Positions 10,701 to 20,292 of a DNA stretch of 64,000 bases are shown one piece after another. A program made the translations under genes and the position numbers. The notes beneath the pieces are model-generated. The model was not told the DNA's origin. It saw only the letters and a list, made by a program, of their open reading frames with translations, and did not search any database. The stretch is from assembly GCA_021927905.1 (NCBI GenBank), contig BLLK01000045.1, positions 2,232,001-2,296,000 of the forward strand, given 5' to 3'. Positions within the stretch are counted from its first letter, which is position 1. Every line of letters starts with the position of its first letter. Source of the DNA: Chaetoceros tenuissimus. Its lineage: Eukaryota > Bacillariophyta > Thalassiosirophyceae > Chaetocerotales > Chaetocerotaceae.

Positions 10701-13700
10701 TAGATGATTGCATATCAAAACGACAGCTTTTACTTCGTCAGTTGCGTCAAGATGAGAATGATACAGGGAACATAAGTAGTTCAAGCACCGGGAGCACATC
10801 TATTAGGGTCACTAGGAGACGGGGTAGTGCAACCCTTTCTGAGTCCGGACGCCTTAGCGATGCCTCTGTTATATCAAGTCGACGAGGAAGGAGAAGAAAT
10901 CAGTTCAAGAAAAGAACAAAGATTAGGCCTGTGCACATATTTGATGATATTTCAAACCCCAATTATATCCTACTAGCAAATGGAAAGAATCATAAAGACT
11001 GCTTAGAATCCATTGAGCTTGATCTATCCAGCACTATGGAATTTTCTGGTTTAGCATCTCATGGATTATCTGACTCAGAAGAAGCGCTTTCTCTTTTTCA
11101 AGAAGCGCTTATATTAAGAGCACTACACTCGGGAAAGAATTGTTTAGATGTCGCAGATCTCAACTATAATATGGCAGTGATTCACGACGATAATGGACAA
11201 TACGAGGCATCTCTTGGAAGATATGGAGAGTCTTTGCGAGTTCGCTTCAGTCATCTGGAGAATTTAAAACTGTACCAAACTTCACATCTGTCAGGAAGTG
11301 TCGACGATATAGAGGACATTGAAAGATCTGCAGTACTAACTTTGCGTTGCATGACTAATGTGTACCATGCATTGAGTGATTATACGAATGCGGTAAGCAC
11401 CAACCTCAAAGCTATCGAAATTCTGAAAGAGCAGATCGCCCGTCGAAGTGGAGTCGACGATGATGACATCTTCTCCAGAAACAAAAGGGTTCTTGGATTT
11501 GGTAGAATGAATGGCAACAAGTCCAACCTTCCATTTCCTCGGATGGTATTGGATGAGGTACGATCTTCAATAATTGATCACCCTCTACCAGTATTAAAAA
11601 ATTATGACATCTTCTCTGAAGAAGATGAATCCCTGAGCGATGTGAGTAGAAAGGAAATCTCTGAGTTGTATGAAGCGACAATTAGTATTTTAGATGAAAT
11701 GAAAGAGAGCAACGAGGGCAATACTAATGGTTACAACTCATCTATACCCTCTTCTAGATTCTTTCTCTCAGATCATCATTCTATGATAAGCGTCATGGGA
11801 AAGAGGCATATCAATCAGGAACATGTCAGGCTAGACGCGACATTCAATCTAGGACTAATTGCCATGCATTTCAGAGAGCCTAGTAAAGCAATTGGATATT
11901 TAGAACAAGCTCTGAGAACTTTGTGGATAAACTCCCCAGGAGATTCAAGTGGAGAATCTAGTGACTCCGAAGCATCTTCCTCTAACTTTTCGAACGACTC
12001 TTCAAAAGAGTTGCGGCAAAAACCAAAGAAGACCTATGTGGAAGGCCAGACAGAAGAAGGAATTCTTTACCATGCTTTAGCATTATGTCACACAGCTCTT
12101 TCAGATGACGAACGAGCGATCAGATGCTATATCACGGCTCTGCGGTATTATCGTAGAAGGTTTGGCATGTTAAGTATGGTTGTTTCAGGTGCACTTTACG
12201 ATTGTGCAACAAGTTACTGGAATTTGTGCGATTTCAATCGAGCAGAAGATTTTTGGGCTGATTGCCTTCGAATTCTACTGTCTCAAGACATTGGTGCTGA
12301 AGGACTACAAGATGTCTTGGAAATGGATATTGCTAGGACATTATACAACATAGCTGCTACAAAGGTATGCAAAGGTGAATACTTTGATCAGTACTCTTTG
12401 ACTTGTTTACATGATGCCTTGGGTATATTCAAGAAGATGTCAAAAGAAACACAACGTTTCTCTGAGGAAGTTGCACATTCGTATTTCAATCTGTCTTTGG
12501 TTCACTACAATCGTGGCCTCCAATTGATGAAAGGGTTCTCTCCCGAAGCAAACAAAGGAACGAATGACGATGACACGAGCTTAGATGGAATTTATTCGAA
12601 GGACATCGACTATATTGAACCGTTGAAGAGAGCCCTGTCATGTGTCGATGATGCGCTCAATGCTTACTTGTCTGGAAATAATTCTTCAACCGCCATCGTC
12701 CCTCATTCAGACATTGCGCAATTGGTTAGGCACCCTATGCAAGCTCATGTTTCCTTATTAATGGGTCACATTAATAATGCGCTTGGATCTGCGACACAAG
12801 CTGCTTGGAATTATAAGACCTCGATTCGGCTTTTGAATAAAGTTTACACTCCATTGAATCTCTATTCAGCATCGGCACTTTACGAGCTTGGTAATCTCGA
12901 GATAAAGATAGGCGACGAAAAAGAGGCTCTTAAATATTATGAAGAGTGTCTTGACAAACGTGTGAAAATACTAGGTGATCAAGACACAAGTGTTGCTGAT
13001 GTATTATTCAAGATTGGAGGTATTTCCGCCAATATGTCAAAATTTAGCAAGGCACTTGAAATGGAAAAACAATGCCTAAAAATCCGCATGGAACACGAAG
13101 GATCTGATGGCGATAATGTCGCAATTATGTTATTTAATATTGGCTTGATATACTGCAGAAGCGGGGAAATGAGAAAGTCTCTTGAGTACTTGGAAGGTGC
13201 TTTGAATGTCCGAAAGACTAGAATTGCACAGCGTATATCAATGGAGTCCCAAAATCACAACTACAACCAGTCAAAGGACACAGCTCTCGCTAAAGAAGAG
13301 TCCCAACTAGCATCTATATTGCACTACATAGGAAATGTTTATTTGCAAATGGAAGATTCTACTACGGCGATGAAAAACTATCAAGAGTCGCTCTGTATTT
13401 GGAATCGATTATGCGAATTTGGCCCTGGCGGTTTCTCTGAGTTTGTCCAGAGATCAGAAAGTGCTGGTAAACTCATCCAGTTTCACGAAGAATACTTGAG
13501 AGATATGGCAGACACCTATCATAATCTTGGAGGAGTTTATGAAACAAAGTCGGATTACTCGAGGGCTTTGGCTTGTTATAACAAGGCATTGATTATAAAG
13601 AGAAACATCATGGTAGAAAATGAAAAGTCTCTTGCTAAGCAATCAAAGAAAAATGATCTTGATGAATACATACTGAGTAGTAACACCCTTAGCAGTGCCA

Positions 13701-14512
13701 TCACACTTTTACGCATTGGTGCAATTCATGCTGTACTTCAAAATTTTGAGGTAGCCCTATCGTATTACAAGTCTGCACTGAAAATTCAGCGACAGCACCT
13801 AGGAAGAGATCACATAGCGGTTGGACAAACTTTATATGAGATTGGTGTCATCGTTCGACATTTGTTGAAACATAGTCCAGACATGAGAGCACAGGATATC
13901 TTGGGGATGGAAAAAGCCGCTGTCAAATACTTCAAGGATTCACTTGCTATTGCGAAGACTAGATATGGCTCTAACCATCAAATTGTGGCAACTGTTATGT
14001 TTGATATTGGATCAATTCATGACCGCAAAGGTGACTATGAAGAGGCACTCTCTTGTTATCAGCATGCCGTTCGGGTCTATGGTTCCGCCTATGCAAAGAA
14101 TTTGTGCAGAGACTTTTTTGATGCATCCATGAGCAACACAGCGAGACTGGATGTTATAGCTGAAGAGAACCAATTTCTTTTCAATCCTAAAGCCTTGAAT
14201 GGTTACATCTCGACACCATATCTCGAACATTTACAAGACGAAGCATCATTGCAGTTGGAACAGCGAGCCAATGGAAAAATTACCAATAAAGATCGAGATT
14301 CATACGTCAAGGCATCTCTTGCGTTTGCGAGTGCTGCAGCACAAGCAGGTGTTCTCGGAACGAATACATTCGAGGTTTTCGTTTATCGATTCCTTCATTA
14401 TGTCGTTATATATGGTGTAGATCCAATTAAAGAATCAATGCAAAACACTGTAAGTTACCTGTTTGGAAATGGCTCTTCCAATGAAGATAATATCAGACGC
14501 ATCGAAAATTAA
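7706..14512 (+). CDS. Giant tetratricopeptide-repeat protein
   Basis: A single uninterrupted frame of 2268 residues. I take the ATG at 7706; an in-frame TTG lies 15 bp upstream. The first 340 residues are Ser/Asn-rich and disordered. A helical region with many Leu follows (residues about 340-1000). From about residue 1130 to 2150 there are many TPR units, mostly of the 42-residue kinesin-light-chain type, recognisable by repeated ALxxYxxAL and VAxxLxxIGxI patterns. Low-complexity Ser/Asp linkers split them (for example around 1420-1440). The arrangement suggests a protein-interaction superhelix. No catalytic or NB-ARC domain is visible. Such large TPR proteins are common in diatoms, but I cannot name a specific orthologue or partner. 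A coding frame of 6.8 kb without an intron stands out beside the spliced neighbours. Confidence 0.9.
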   Translation: MEQVDSQSSLNSQRRRRSIGNENDGLKETCPTPPPNAAFRSLPIASRNVTDQPVMKKSTSKEPPFPKAAQIVVNGTPVRSPSAFSNSISNERLSDQPSSPTTLTNSTSSSSDGHKNTPTLDIGDENMIEKDCIDDNIEVPGVKELVTPKNVMTEISAPQTQMLYDELLQKLPMDSEHSGTIMSMDVSINAGSRSPSVLSSQEYDSSSKDSEKKEKEMLRMKHLNFLLDQHHRRIAGGIGDNKVIWTANNSGDESSRSSSNFNSYEEQAKSEEYSSKGDGGLDKSFLSESGKSLNNRSTKGIAKDSSSSLFENFDRTWSSLHNFDNSSSGDDVGAASTLEIERLCFASLVHILLRAQPSTGAIAATLGSVPVDVVKLFWNRIIIFNSEISNTNAFDKIASILHCLTERLRYTKMQISDDGTETSLSLSHDVYAQYAKYIFECDGITQENIDQWNLSFVGELQNVLLSDQDGFYGDVSPVVKEYAAKTLPSLLVNAMSPVMTTATFAQSNLRKEFENECISNIVILLSNQRYLEYRMNILGSRRSDKTTPSEVENDSDSELRMKGEQVLRSTVQHIKELEGIIVTISKKTDFVLVGEEKYDVTRAGVTIYNAWKDSCKKAMDEGRVIAKLKNGNVANPSMDSQPMNTQYSTNRRFKRSSDSKLMLSYAEACLTWKPKQFLPKIGDYTLDDTLSNIELIRNSKNLVKSKGKLKMFGKRAKENRPTMALSELLDISVDLLSFEICIGKAFYLIGESLAAVTSSKNLVYNRQAGRTIGLILTGPNACTAKLSCCATALETYIRISFVVGFLLSDELRDVDEDDLVDLGFNYEDTGGSDPSSRMKKLIKDRETAVELMGQLDILIAEGFFALANHLMCGNQLGQADAIDMAGISIINNLGEQSLITFAKETVAPSQRTKPSDISKVLQCYQLSMHFLRLGMPELNDEEESESTGILQTETTNNVYDNDLDVFKIHQRILHTAVLHAFGIYYYEHSGDFRKAKTLLDDCISKRQLLLRQLRQDENDTGNISSSSTGSTSIRVTRRRGSATLSESGRLSDASVISSRRGRRRNQFKKRTKIRPVHIFDDISNPNYILLANGKNHKDCLESIELDLSSTMEFSGLASHGLSDSEEALSLFQEALILRALHSGKNCLDVADLNYNMAVIHDDNGQYEASLGRYGESLRVRFSHLENLKLYQTSHLSGSVDDIEDIERSAVLTLRCMTNVYHALSDYTNAVSTNLKAIEILKEQIARRSGVDDDDIFSRNKRVLGFGRMNGNKSNLPFPRMVLDEVRSSIIDHPLPVLKNYDIFSEEDESLSDVSRKEISELYEATISILDEMKESNEGNTNGYNSSIPSSRFFLSDHHSMISVMGKRHINQEHVRLDATFNLGLIAMHFREPSKAIGYLEQALRTLWINSPGDSSGESSDSEASSSNFSNDSSKELRQKPKKTYVEGQTEEGILYHALALCHTALSDDERAIRCYITALRYYRRRFGMLSMVVSGALYDCATSYWNLCDFNRAEDFWADCLRILLSQDIGAEGLQDVLEMDIARTLYNIAATKVCKGEYFDQYSLTCLHDALGIFKKMSKETQRFSEEVAHSYFNLSLVHYNRGLQLMKGFSPEANKGTNDDDTSLDGIYSKDIDYIEPLKRALSCVDDALNAYLSGNNSSTAIVPHSDIAQLVRHPMQAHVSLLMGHINNALGSATQAAWNYKTSIRLLNKVYTPLNLYSASALYELGNLEIKIGDEKEALKYYEECLDKRVKILGDQDTSVADVLFKIGGISANMSKFSKALEMEKQCLKIRMEHEGSDGDNVAIMLFNIGLIYCRSGEMRKSLEYLEGALNVRKTRIAQRISMESQNHNYNQSKDTALAKEESQLASILHYIGNVYLQMEDSTTAMKNYQESLCIWNRLCEFGPGGFSEFVQRSESAGKLIQFHEEYLRDMADTYHNLGGVYETKSDYSRALACYNKALIIKRNIMVENEKSLAKQSKKNDLDEYILSSNTLSSAITLLRIGAIHAVLQNFEVALSYYKSALKIQRQHLGRDHIAVGQTLYEIGVIVRHLLKHSPDMRAQDILGMEKAAVKYFKDSLAIAKTRYGSNHQIVATVMFDIGSIHDRKGDYEEALSCYQHAVRVYGSAYAKNLCRDFFDASMSNTARLDVIAEENQFLFNPKALNGYISTPYLEHLQDEASLQLEQRANGKITNKDRDSYVKASLAFASAAAQAGVLGTNTFEVFVYRFLHYVVIYGVDPIKESMQNTVSYLFGNGSSNEDNIRRIEN

Positions 14513-14741
14513 AGTATAAACCAAACAAATTGTAAGTTTAGAGTCAATTATAATCCATAAAAATAATTTTTGGCAGTTTTTATTCAAATGAACTTTCTGT
14601 TTTCATTGATTTTCACACTTTCATCACCAAAATACCAATGACGGTGTCATTTTCATTCAAAACTACTACTCTATCTAACTAGGAGTATTTTAAGAATAGG
14701 TTTTGGGCACAATACCTGTTCAAGAAAAAGAAAACCATCAC
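14513..14741. other. 3' region of TPR gene
   Basis: AT-rich 3' flank of the TPR gene up to the inserted element. Its last 8 bases (14734-14741, ACCATCAC) are one copy of the target-site duplication. Confidence 0.5.
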
Positions 14742-15046
14742 TAGGCTTTCCGGTTGTACGGGCAAATTTTCGCCATTCTGCGGGCACTCCCCGCAACGGG
14801 GAAATGCGGGCAGCTAAATATGTGGAAAATTAGGGAAAATCCGGGAATTTTGGGGTGAGAAAATTTCATAAGTCCCCCTCCAGGCCTTCATTTTCAACTT
14901 TTAGCACGGTTTTGAACAGATCTCGACGAGCCCTTTCGATTGGTGTATCACTTTTGTCATTTCAACAAAAAAAATCGAAAAATATTTTTCCTGAGAGAAG
15001 TGCGTTTTGCGCGCAAATCCCGCAGCCCGTACAACCGGAAAGCCTA
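14742..15046. mobile_element. MITE, hAT-like, 305 bp
   Basis: A non-coding element with perfect 22-bp terminal inverted repeats at 14742-14763 and 15025-15046, beginning TAGGCTTTCCGGTTGTACGG. It is flanked by identical 8-bp direct repeats ACCATCAC at 14734-14741 and 15047-15054. An 8-bp duplication with TA-starting ends is typical of the hAT superfamily; an 8-9 bp duplication also occurs in Merlin elements. The interior is richer in GC than the flanks and contains a small hairpin (CCCCG-CAA-CGGGG near 14789-14801). There is no transposase frame, so movement would need a transposase in trans. The perfect ends and duplication suggest a recent insertion. Confidence 0.88.
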
Positions 15047-15288
15047 ACCATCACCGCGACAACACACATTCAACCTTTCACCTTACTCCCCCTTTCAACT
15101 ACAACATATCACTTCAAACTATCTTTCTTTTCATCTTGCAATCAATAACAAAATCCATAACCATACGTTAATAGGTATTACTTTGATTGATTGCTCTGCG
15201 AGTGAAAATGCCAAAGGAGTAGGGAGCACTTACAAATTTCTATTCGAGCTAGCTAGGGATATCCAACACATTTTTCAGCGATTTCAGA

Positions 15289-16032
15289 ATGAAACATCAC
15301 CTATTCTTCTTTTATGTCTCTTCTATTTCATTCGCAACACCAATCCAGGCCTTTTCGAATCACCGATGTACATCGCTGGTCACAAGATCTTCGTTCAGTG
15401 TAACTATCAAGACGGATATTAAGTCCCAAAATCAACAATCAGATCCTCAGATTTCTTCACCATTACGTGTAGTGAAGAACCTTGCACCCGAAGTCGTGAA
15501 GAGTCCAGCAAGACTTTTTGTAATATGTAGTAGTGTTGTAGCAGTAAATTTTCTCGAACTCGCGAAAACAAATTTACAACGAAGACTAATGCTGACAATG
15601 TTTACACTATTGTTCAGCTTCATTGGATCAAGATCATTTGTGAAAAGCATAGATGGAAATGATTCAAAACGATTGTCGGGAAATTCTTCCTCTGATGAGG
15701 ATAGCTCAATTTGGAAAGATGAAAATAGAATTGAAAAGGCTCTAACGAAATCCAAAAGATCCAAAATTTGGGTCGATGGGACCATGAATACGATAGAAGA
15801 AACAGACAAACGTGTAGCTGACTTAAAAGCAAAAGAATTTGCTGCAGCTGAAGCAGAAAGAAAGAGAAAAGCGAAGGAATGGGTCAGTTCCGTGATGCTT
15901 TCACAACAACAAGCAATTGATGAAGCAGAGAGAAAACAAAAGATTCAAGATGAACATGACCGAAAAGCACGATTATGGGCTGAATCAATGATTCGAACAA
16001 ATGAAGCCTATGAAAAGGATAACAAAAATTGA
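15289..16032 (+). CDS. Plastid-type presequence protein with C-terminal coiled coil
   Basis: 247 residues from ATG 15289. Residues 1-21 form a signal peptide with likely cleavage at QA|FS, followed by a Ser/Thr/basic stretch: the bipartite presequence used by diatoms for plastid import (Phe at +1). A hydrophobic segment around 95-115 could span a membrane. The C-terminal third is highly charged, Ala/Glu/Lys/Arg-rich and probably a long helix. No domain recognised. The gene starts about 240 bp downstream of the MITE, so its promoter holds the insertion. Confidence 0.75.
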   Translation: MKHHLFFFYVSSISFATPIQAFSNHRCTSLVTRSSFSVTIKTDIKSQNQQSDPQISSPLRVVKNLAPEVVKSPARLFVICSSVVAVNFLELAKTNLQRRLMLTMFTLLFSFIGSRSFVKSIDGNDSKRLSGNSSSDEDSSIWKDENRIEKALTKSKRSKIWVDGTMNTIEETDKRVADLKAKEFAAAEAERKRKAKEWVSSVMLSQQQAIDEAERKQKIQDEHDRKARLWAESMIRTNEAYEKDNKN

Positions 16033-16172
16033 GTTTTTACAATTTCAATATAGATAGTGGGGATGAGTGTATATGCCGAAAAACTTTGGGAATCTTAGAA
16101 TGTGCTCTTTCATTAACCTTGACAACATGCAAAATAGAACAGGTTAAAATAAGTTTTAATGATTGATTGTAT

Positions 16173-17390
16173 TTACGTGTTGTGCGATATTCTTTTCAGT
16201 ATTCCATTTACATGGAGAAATCCAACAACACATACTACCCTTCCTATTCTATGAGTATCTTCAGAATATCTTTCCGCAACACGTTTGCACGCATCATCAA
16301 TCCCCTTTGCTAAATGATCATCCCTTTCTGTCAAAATAACTTTCACTGTAGGAAGTGCCACTATTATGTATCCTAAGAATAGAAGTATTGCGCTGGAAAC
16401 TAACTCAAAGAGCAGCCCTCCTGCGATTGATATAAGATCAGGGATGTTTGATGACGGTAGTAAATCAAAGACCAAAGATGGGTAGAATGTACTAGGTCCA
16501 GATCCATTCTGTCCCACACCAATGTTTACAGCTTCCACTAATAATATCGAGGGAAGCGTAAGTCGTATTAAATCCATTGTAACTTTGGGATTACGAAAAA
16601 GAGCCTTTGTCATGTCTAAATCATTTTCATCATCACCAAACACAGCACTACGAAGAGCCTTGGATTCATTCTCATATGATTTCTCCCAGTTTAAACCTGA
16701 TAGAATATAAGTTTGTAGCATCTCCATAGATAGCGAAGGTACTGAGCCAACTCGTCGTAGAGTTTCATCAACTATGCGATCCGCTAGAATTATATCACAG
16801 TAGTTATCATTGTCATTCTCATCTATGAACTCAATAGCTCGAATAAATTCTAAACCTTGCTCGAAACCAGATAACGCATTAGAAATGCTACTCGCTGCAC
16901 CTAATATTGCTGCAGCAAAACCAGTAGAGACTCCTCTTGCTTCAATAGTCTTTGTAACCATATTTATAAAATCTGTTGCACCAACTCCATTTTCTTTCTC
17001 CCTTTCAATTCTTTTCGCATTCTCTCTAGTGAGATCTTTATATCGAGTAGGGCATAATTCCAACACGATGGCATCTGTATATTTCTCACGTAATAATTGA
17101 TCCACTTCCATTGCGCTTGATTCACTCCCGTGCAAGCATCCTATTAATGTGACCTCCACGCCATTCAAAGGGTGATAAAAAGTTCGATGGCTCTGAGACG
17201 AGTTTGCGACGCTTTCCATTCCATCCACTGATGCATGAGAATTAAGCATAATTGAGTCATCACTCCTCTTTCTTTTCAAGGAAGCCATGGCTGGTACTTG
17301 AAATGCACTGACAGAGGAGCACATTATCTCCAGTGTAGCAATCACTACGGTGCACACAAGCAAATATCTTTGACTGTAAATCATCCTCAT
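16173..17390 (-). CDS. TraB/PrgY-like family protein with plastid-type presequence
   Basis: 405 residues from ATG 17388-17390. It starts with a signal peptide whose likely cleavage is VSA|FQ (residues 29/30), a canonical diatom plastid-targeting junction. Residues 78-120 carry the TraB-family start: a beta strand, then GCLHGSES at 84-91 (the family's GTAHxSxxS), then VxLELCPTR at 109-116. Near the C-terminus an ERD motif follows a hydrophobic stretch that probably anchors the protein in a membrane, and the last strand reads VVCVVGFLHVNG. TraB-family members are membrane-linked and resemble EreA/ChaN-type proteins, and most have no assigned reaction. No intron seen. Confidence 0.8.
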   Translation of the reverse strand: MRMIYSQRYLLVCTVVIATLEIMCSSVSAFQVPAMASLKRKRSDDSIMLNSHASVDGMESVANSSQSHRTFYHPLNGVEVTLIGCLHGSESSAMEVDQLLREKYTDAIVLELCPTRYKDLTRENAKRIEREKENGVGATDFINMVTKTIEARGVSTGFAAAILGAASSISNALSGFEQGLEFIRAIEFIDENDNDNYCDIILADRIVDETLRRVGSVPSLSMEMLQTYILSGLNWEKSYENESKALRSAVFGDDENDLDMTKALFRNPKVTMDLIRLTLPSILLVEAVNIGVGQNGSGPSTFYPSLVFDLLPSSNIPDLISIAGGLLFELVSSAILLFLGYIIVALPTVKVILTERDDHLAKGIDDACKRVAERYSEDTHRIGRVVCVVGFLHVNGILKRISHNT

Positions 17391-17810
17391 ATATTTTATA
17401 AACGTACAAATTAGAAAAGGTTACTTTTACGACGGAACAGCTAATGGTACGGGAGTTGGGAGAATTAATTGTGAAGTATCTTACAGTACTTCCAATACTA
17501 GACTGATTGTATGTTGTTGTATGTTCAAACAGAGAGAGGAAAGAGGAGGATACCTTACCCATGTTTAAAATTAAACTACTTTAGCTCAAATGAAGACATA
17601 AAAAGACATTTGTCATAGGCAAGTTTCTACTTATTGTATTACGTAATCCAATTCTATATGACCTTATTTCTGCAGTATTTTATGGCGCATAGCACAAAAT
17701 ATTTTCTCCTAAGAGAGAGACTATCAGTTTCTCAGGGCTTCATAGTACTGCAGGTTTATTGACAAAGACACAATTTCAGAAATCAATGCCATCTTGGTCC
17801 TTCTTAATTA
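17391..17810. other. Intergenic between two minus-strand genes
   Basis: 420 bp, AT-rich, covering the 5' flank of the TraB-like gene and the 3' flank of the gene ending at 17811. Nothing structured seen. Confidence 0.5.
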
Positions 17811-20128
17811 TTAATCAGACCAGACAAAGGCTTGCCATACTCTGGGATCAAACTCTACATTTAAATCACTCCATTCGTAAGAATCGATGAACTTTCGATC
17901 GTCTGCGCTAAACTTGCTGCATGCATACCATCGGAGACAAGCCAAGAGGCTTTCAGTAGACCTACACTTGATACGAGACGCCCTTGGAATCTGTACGATA
18001 TGATCTGTTTCACTATCATCTCTTGATTCTTCACGATTTAGCATTCTAGTATTTGACAGAGAGTCAATAATTTCAAACCAAGTCTCTTCTTCCAATATTG
18101 TTGTAACATCTTCTTCATTTGTTTCTGCTAGGTTTGTAGCACTCTTGTTCTTGCGGAAGCGCAAACGCTTTAGTATTCCACCTTTTTTTGTGTTTATAGC
18201 ATCACTTTGGTTTCTAAAACTTGTGACTATATTTCTAGTCACCCTATGTATACAAACAACGTGTTCATGAAAGAAAAAAGTTGCTGCGACAGATCTAGAT
18301 CGGACAGGAGTTGCAGTATCAATGTCGATACCATGCTTTCTTCCAAATTTATTCAAACTATCAATAAGTTGAGATAGGTGCTCATCATCGAGGATATTGC
18401 CTCCATGTACACCAACAAATTGCTCTTGCCGAATAAAATTCTCTTCAATCAAATAGTCGTGCACATCAGCTGGGACAATAAGTGCATCTCGATGCAACCC
18501 AACCTTTTCTCGTACTAGTGGTGCAACAGCTGCGGATTGAATATCAATCACATTTTTAATAGTCTCGTCGTCGATTCCCAACTTTTGCACAACTCTTGCC
18601 GACGAATTACTTGATGTATCACTTTGATTGGAATTAAAGCTAATACCGTCCTGAAGGATTTTGTTGCGACTTTTGATCTTTTCGTCATCAGATAGATGAT
18701 GAATTGCTAGTAATGGGGCTATGACTGTACATCCATTCAAACTTCCTCTCACACGACCTTGGTAAGTATCCACATAGGAAACAGTGATAACTTGATTACT
18801 TTGAAATGATTCAAAATCTTCTCGATACAGTTTGGAAAGAGTATCAATATCTACAAATTCAGAACTCTTTTCTTCAAGGCTAGATTTGTTCTGGATCCCA
18901 AGGCTTCTTGCAGATGGTTGAATGTCAAGACCAGATAAATAGAGTGCCCTTTCCAAGTCAGCCTCGTATTGAATTTCTTCTTTTGATTTCCCACTAGTGA
19001 CTTCATCTACTCGATAAGTTGCAATTTCATCAGTCAATGCTGGATCCCTAATATCCTCATCCAAGATAATTTTCAGCGAAGATTTTCTCTTTGCTTCTAC
19101 TGATAGATTGTGTCCAAGGTGAGCTGGAGCAGAAGTAGATCTTGAAAATTCTGTGGGTGAGTGAATGAGCTCGTAATGTCTCTTCAACCGTTCCTGAGCT
19201 GACGAGTTTTCATCATGATTCTCTCTAATACTTTGTAATTCTTGACTGTCAACTTGATCTTCAGATATTGATGACAGTGGGCATAGGCCTAGGGATAAAT
19301 TGTTTTCAGCACCACATGTCAAGATATCCATACATGTTGGAAGATTGTCCTCTTTCAGGACCTCTTCAAAATGCTCATGTTTCTGTTGTTTGTATGCATC
19401 TTTTTTTGATGCTTTCGATTCAGACGCAATCTTTTGACAATTTTCCTTTGCAACTTCAAGAAGTAGTTTCAATTCTTCCTTCTTCTCATTGTAAAAATTG
19501 ATGTCAATCCTTCGAACTCTAGTTGCCAAGATTTCTAATAATTCACAGACAGCCAACGCATCTGATGCATTTGTATATTTTTGACTAGAATATTTAGGTG
19601 CATCGTAGTAGCTGTGACGAGGTATTTCAAGAAGAGCCATCTTACAAAATTGAAGACCGATGCTCATTGCAATCTTGAATTCTTTCTTTTCCAGAACTTT
19701 GTAGAAAGCATCATACAGTGTTTTGTTCAAGCTGTAATATGATGTTATGGGTGCAAATGAGTTTGAAGTATTTCCAAGTAGTGAGGAAGAAGTAGCTGAT
19801 CTAATTCTGCGTAGAGTTGCTGGCTTGTTGTCGTTGCTAGCATTCATCTTATTCTTGGTCAGATTCTTTTTGATTTCAGGGCCTCTCTTGGCTGTTCTCA
19901 TTCTATATTCAGTATGTTTTCTTTCGTTTGAACCAAGTTTCACCTTGTAGATGCAAAAATCATTCCACTTTGTTCTATAGCTTGTTCATAGATTGAATTG
20001 GAGATGATAGGTACTTCTTGTGTTGACGTTCTCTTGTGTGAAATAGAAAAGTAGGAGTTGTTTGATGGGGATTGGTGCGTTGAATAGGCCTTAGTCGTGT
20101 CAAAAGCTATTCTGGAGTGAGTTGACAT
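17811..20128 (-). CDS. Candidate cysteine deubiquitinase-like protein with UIM-like motif
   Basis: Two-exon model: 20128-20015 and 19943-17811, with a 71-bp intron (donor GTACCT, acceptor CTACAAG), phase 0, 748 residues. If the intron is wrong, the first ATG of the long exon is 14 codons inside it. In long-exon numbering (codon 1 at 19943), residues 70-170 are helical, loosely like a MIT or three-helix bundle. Residues 322-340 form a UIM-like segment (acidic run, then LERALYLSG). From 385 on there is a globular domain with GSLNGCTVIAPLLA (Cys405), then ALIVPADVHDYLI, FFFHEHVVCIHR (His559/His561) and TWFEIIDSL (Asp627). That order, Cys at a helix start, His in a strand and Asp after an aromatic, is the layout of papain-like isopeptidases. 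I know no named family with this signature. Peptidase function is inference. Confidence 0.65.
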
Positions 20129-20292
20129 CAGGGGAGAAAAAGAAGGCGGCGGACGGAGAACACAAAGGAAAACTTTTGAAGATACATCACGATTTGACGT
20201 ACCATATAGCTTATTATTGTCGAAACAATCAGTATTGATTCAAAATACATAACATACATATATCTATATAGAAGAGATACCTGTGCATAAAA
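20129..20292. promoter_or_regulatory. Short bidirectional promoter region
   Basis: Only 164 bp separate the divergent ATGs of the UIM protein and CHMP1, so their promoters must overlap. The gap contains a TATATCTATATAGA stretch near 20260-20272. No mapped element is claimed. Confidence 0.45.
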
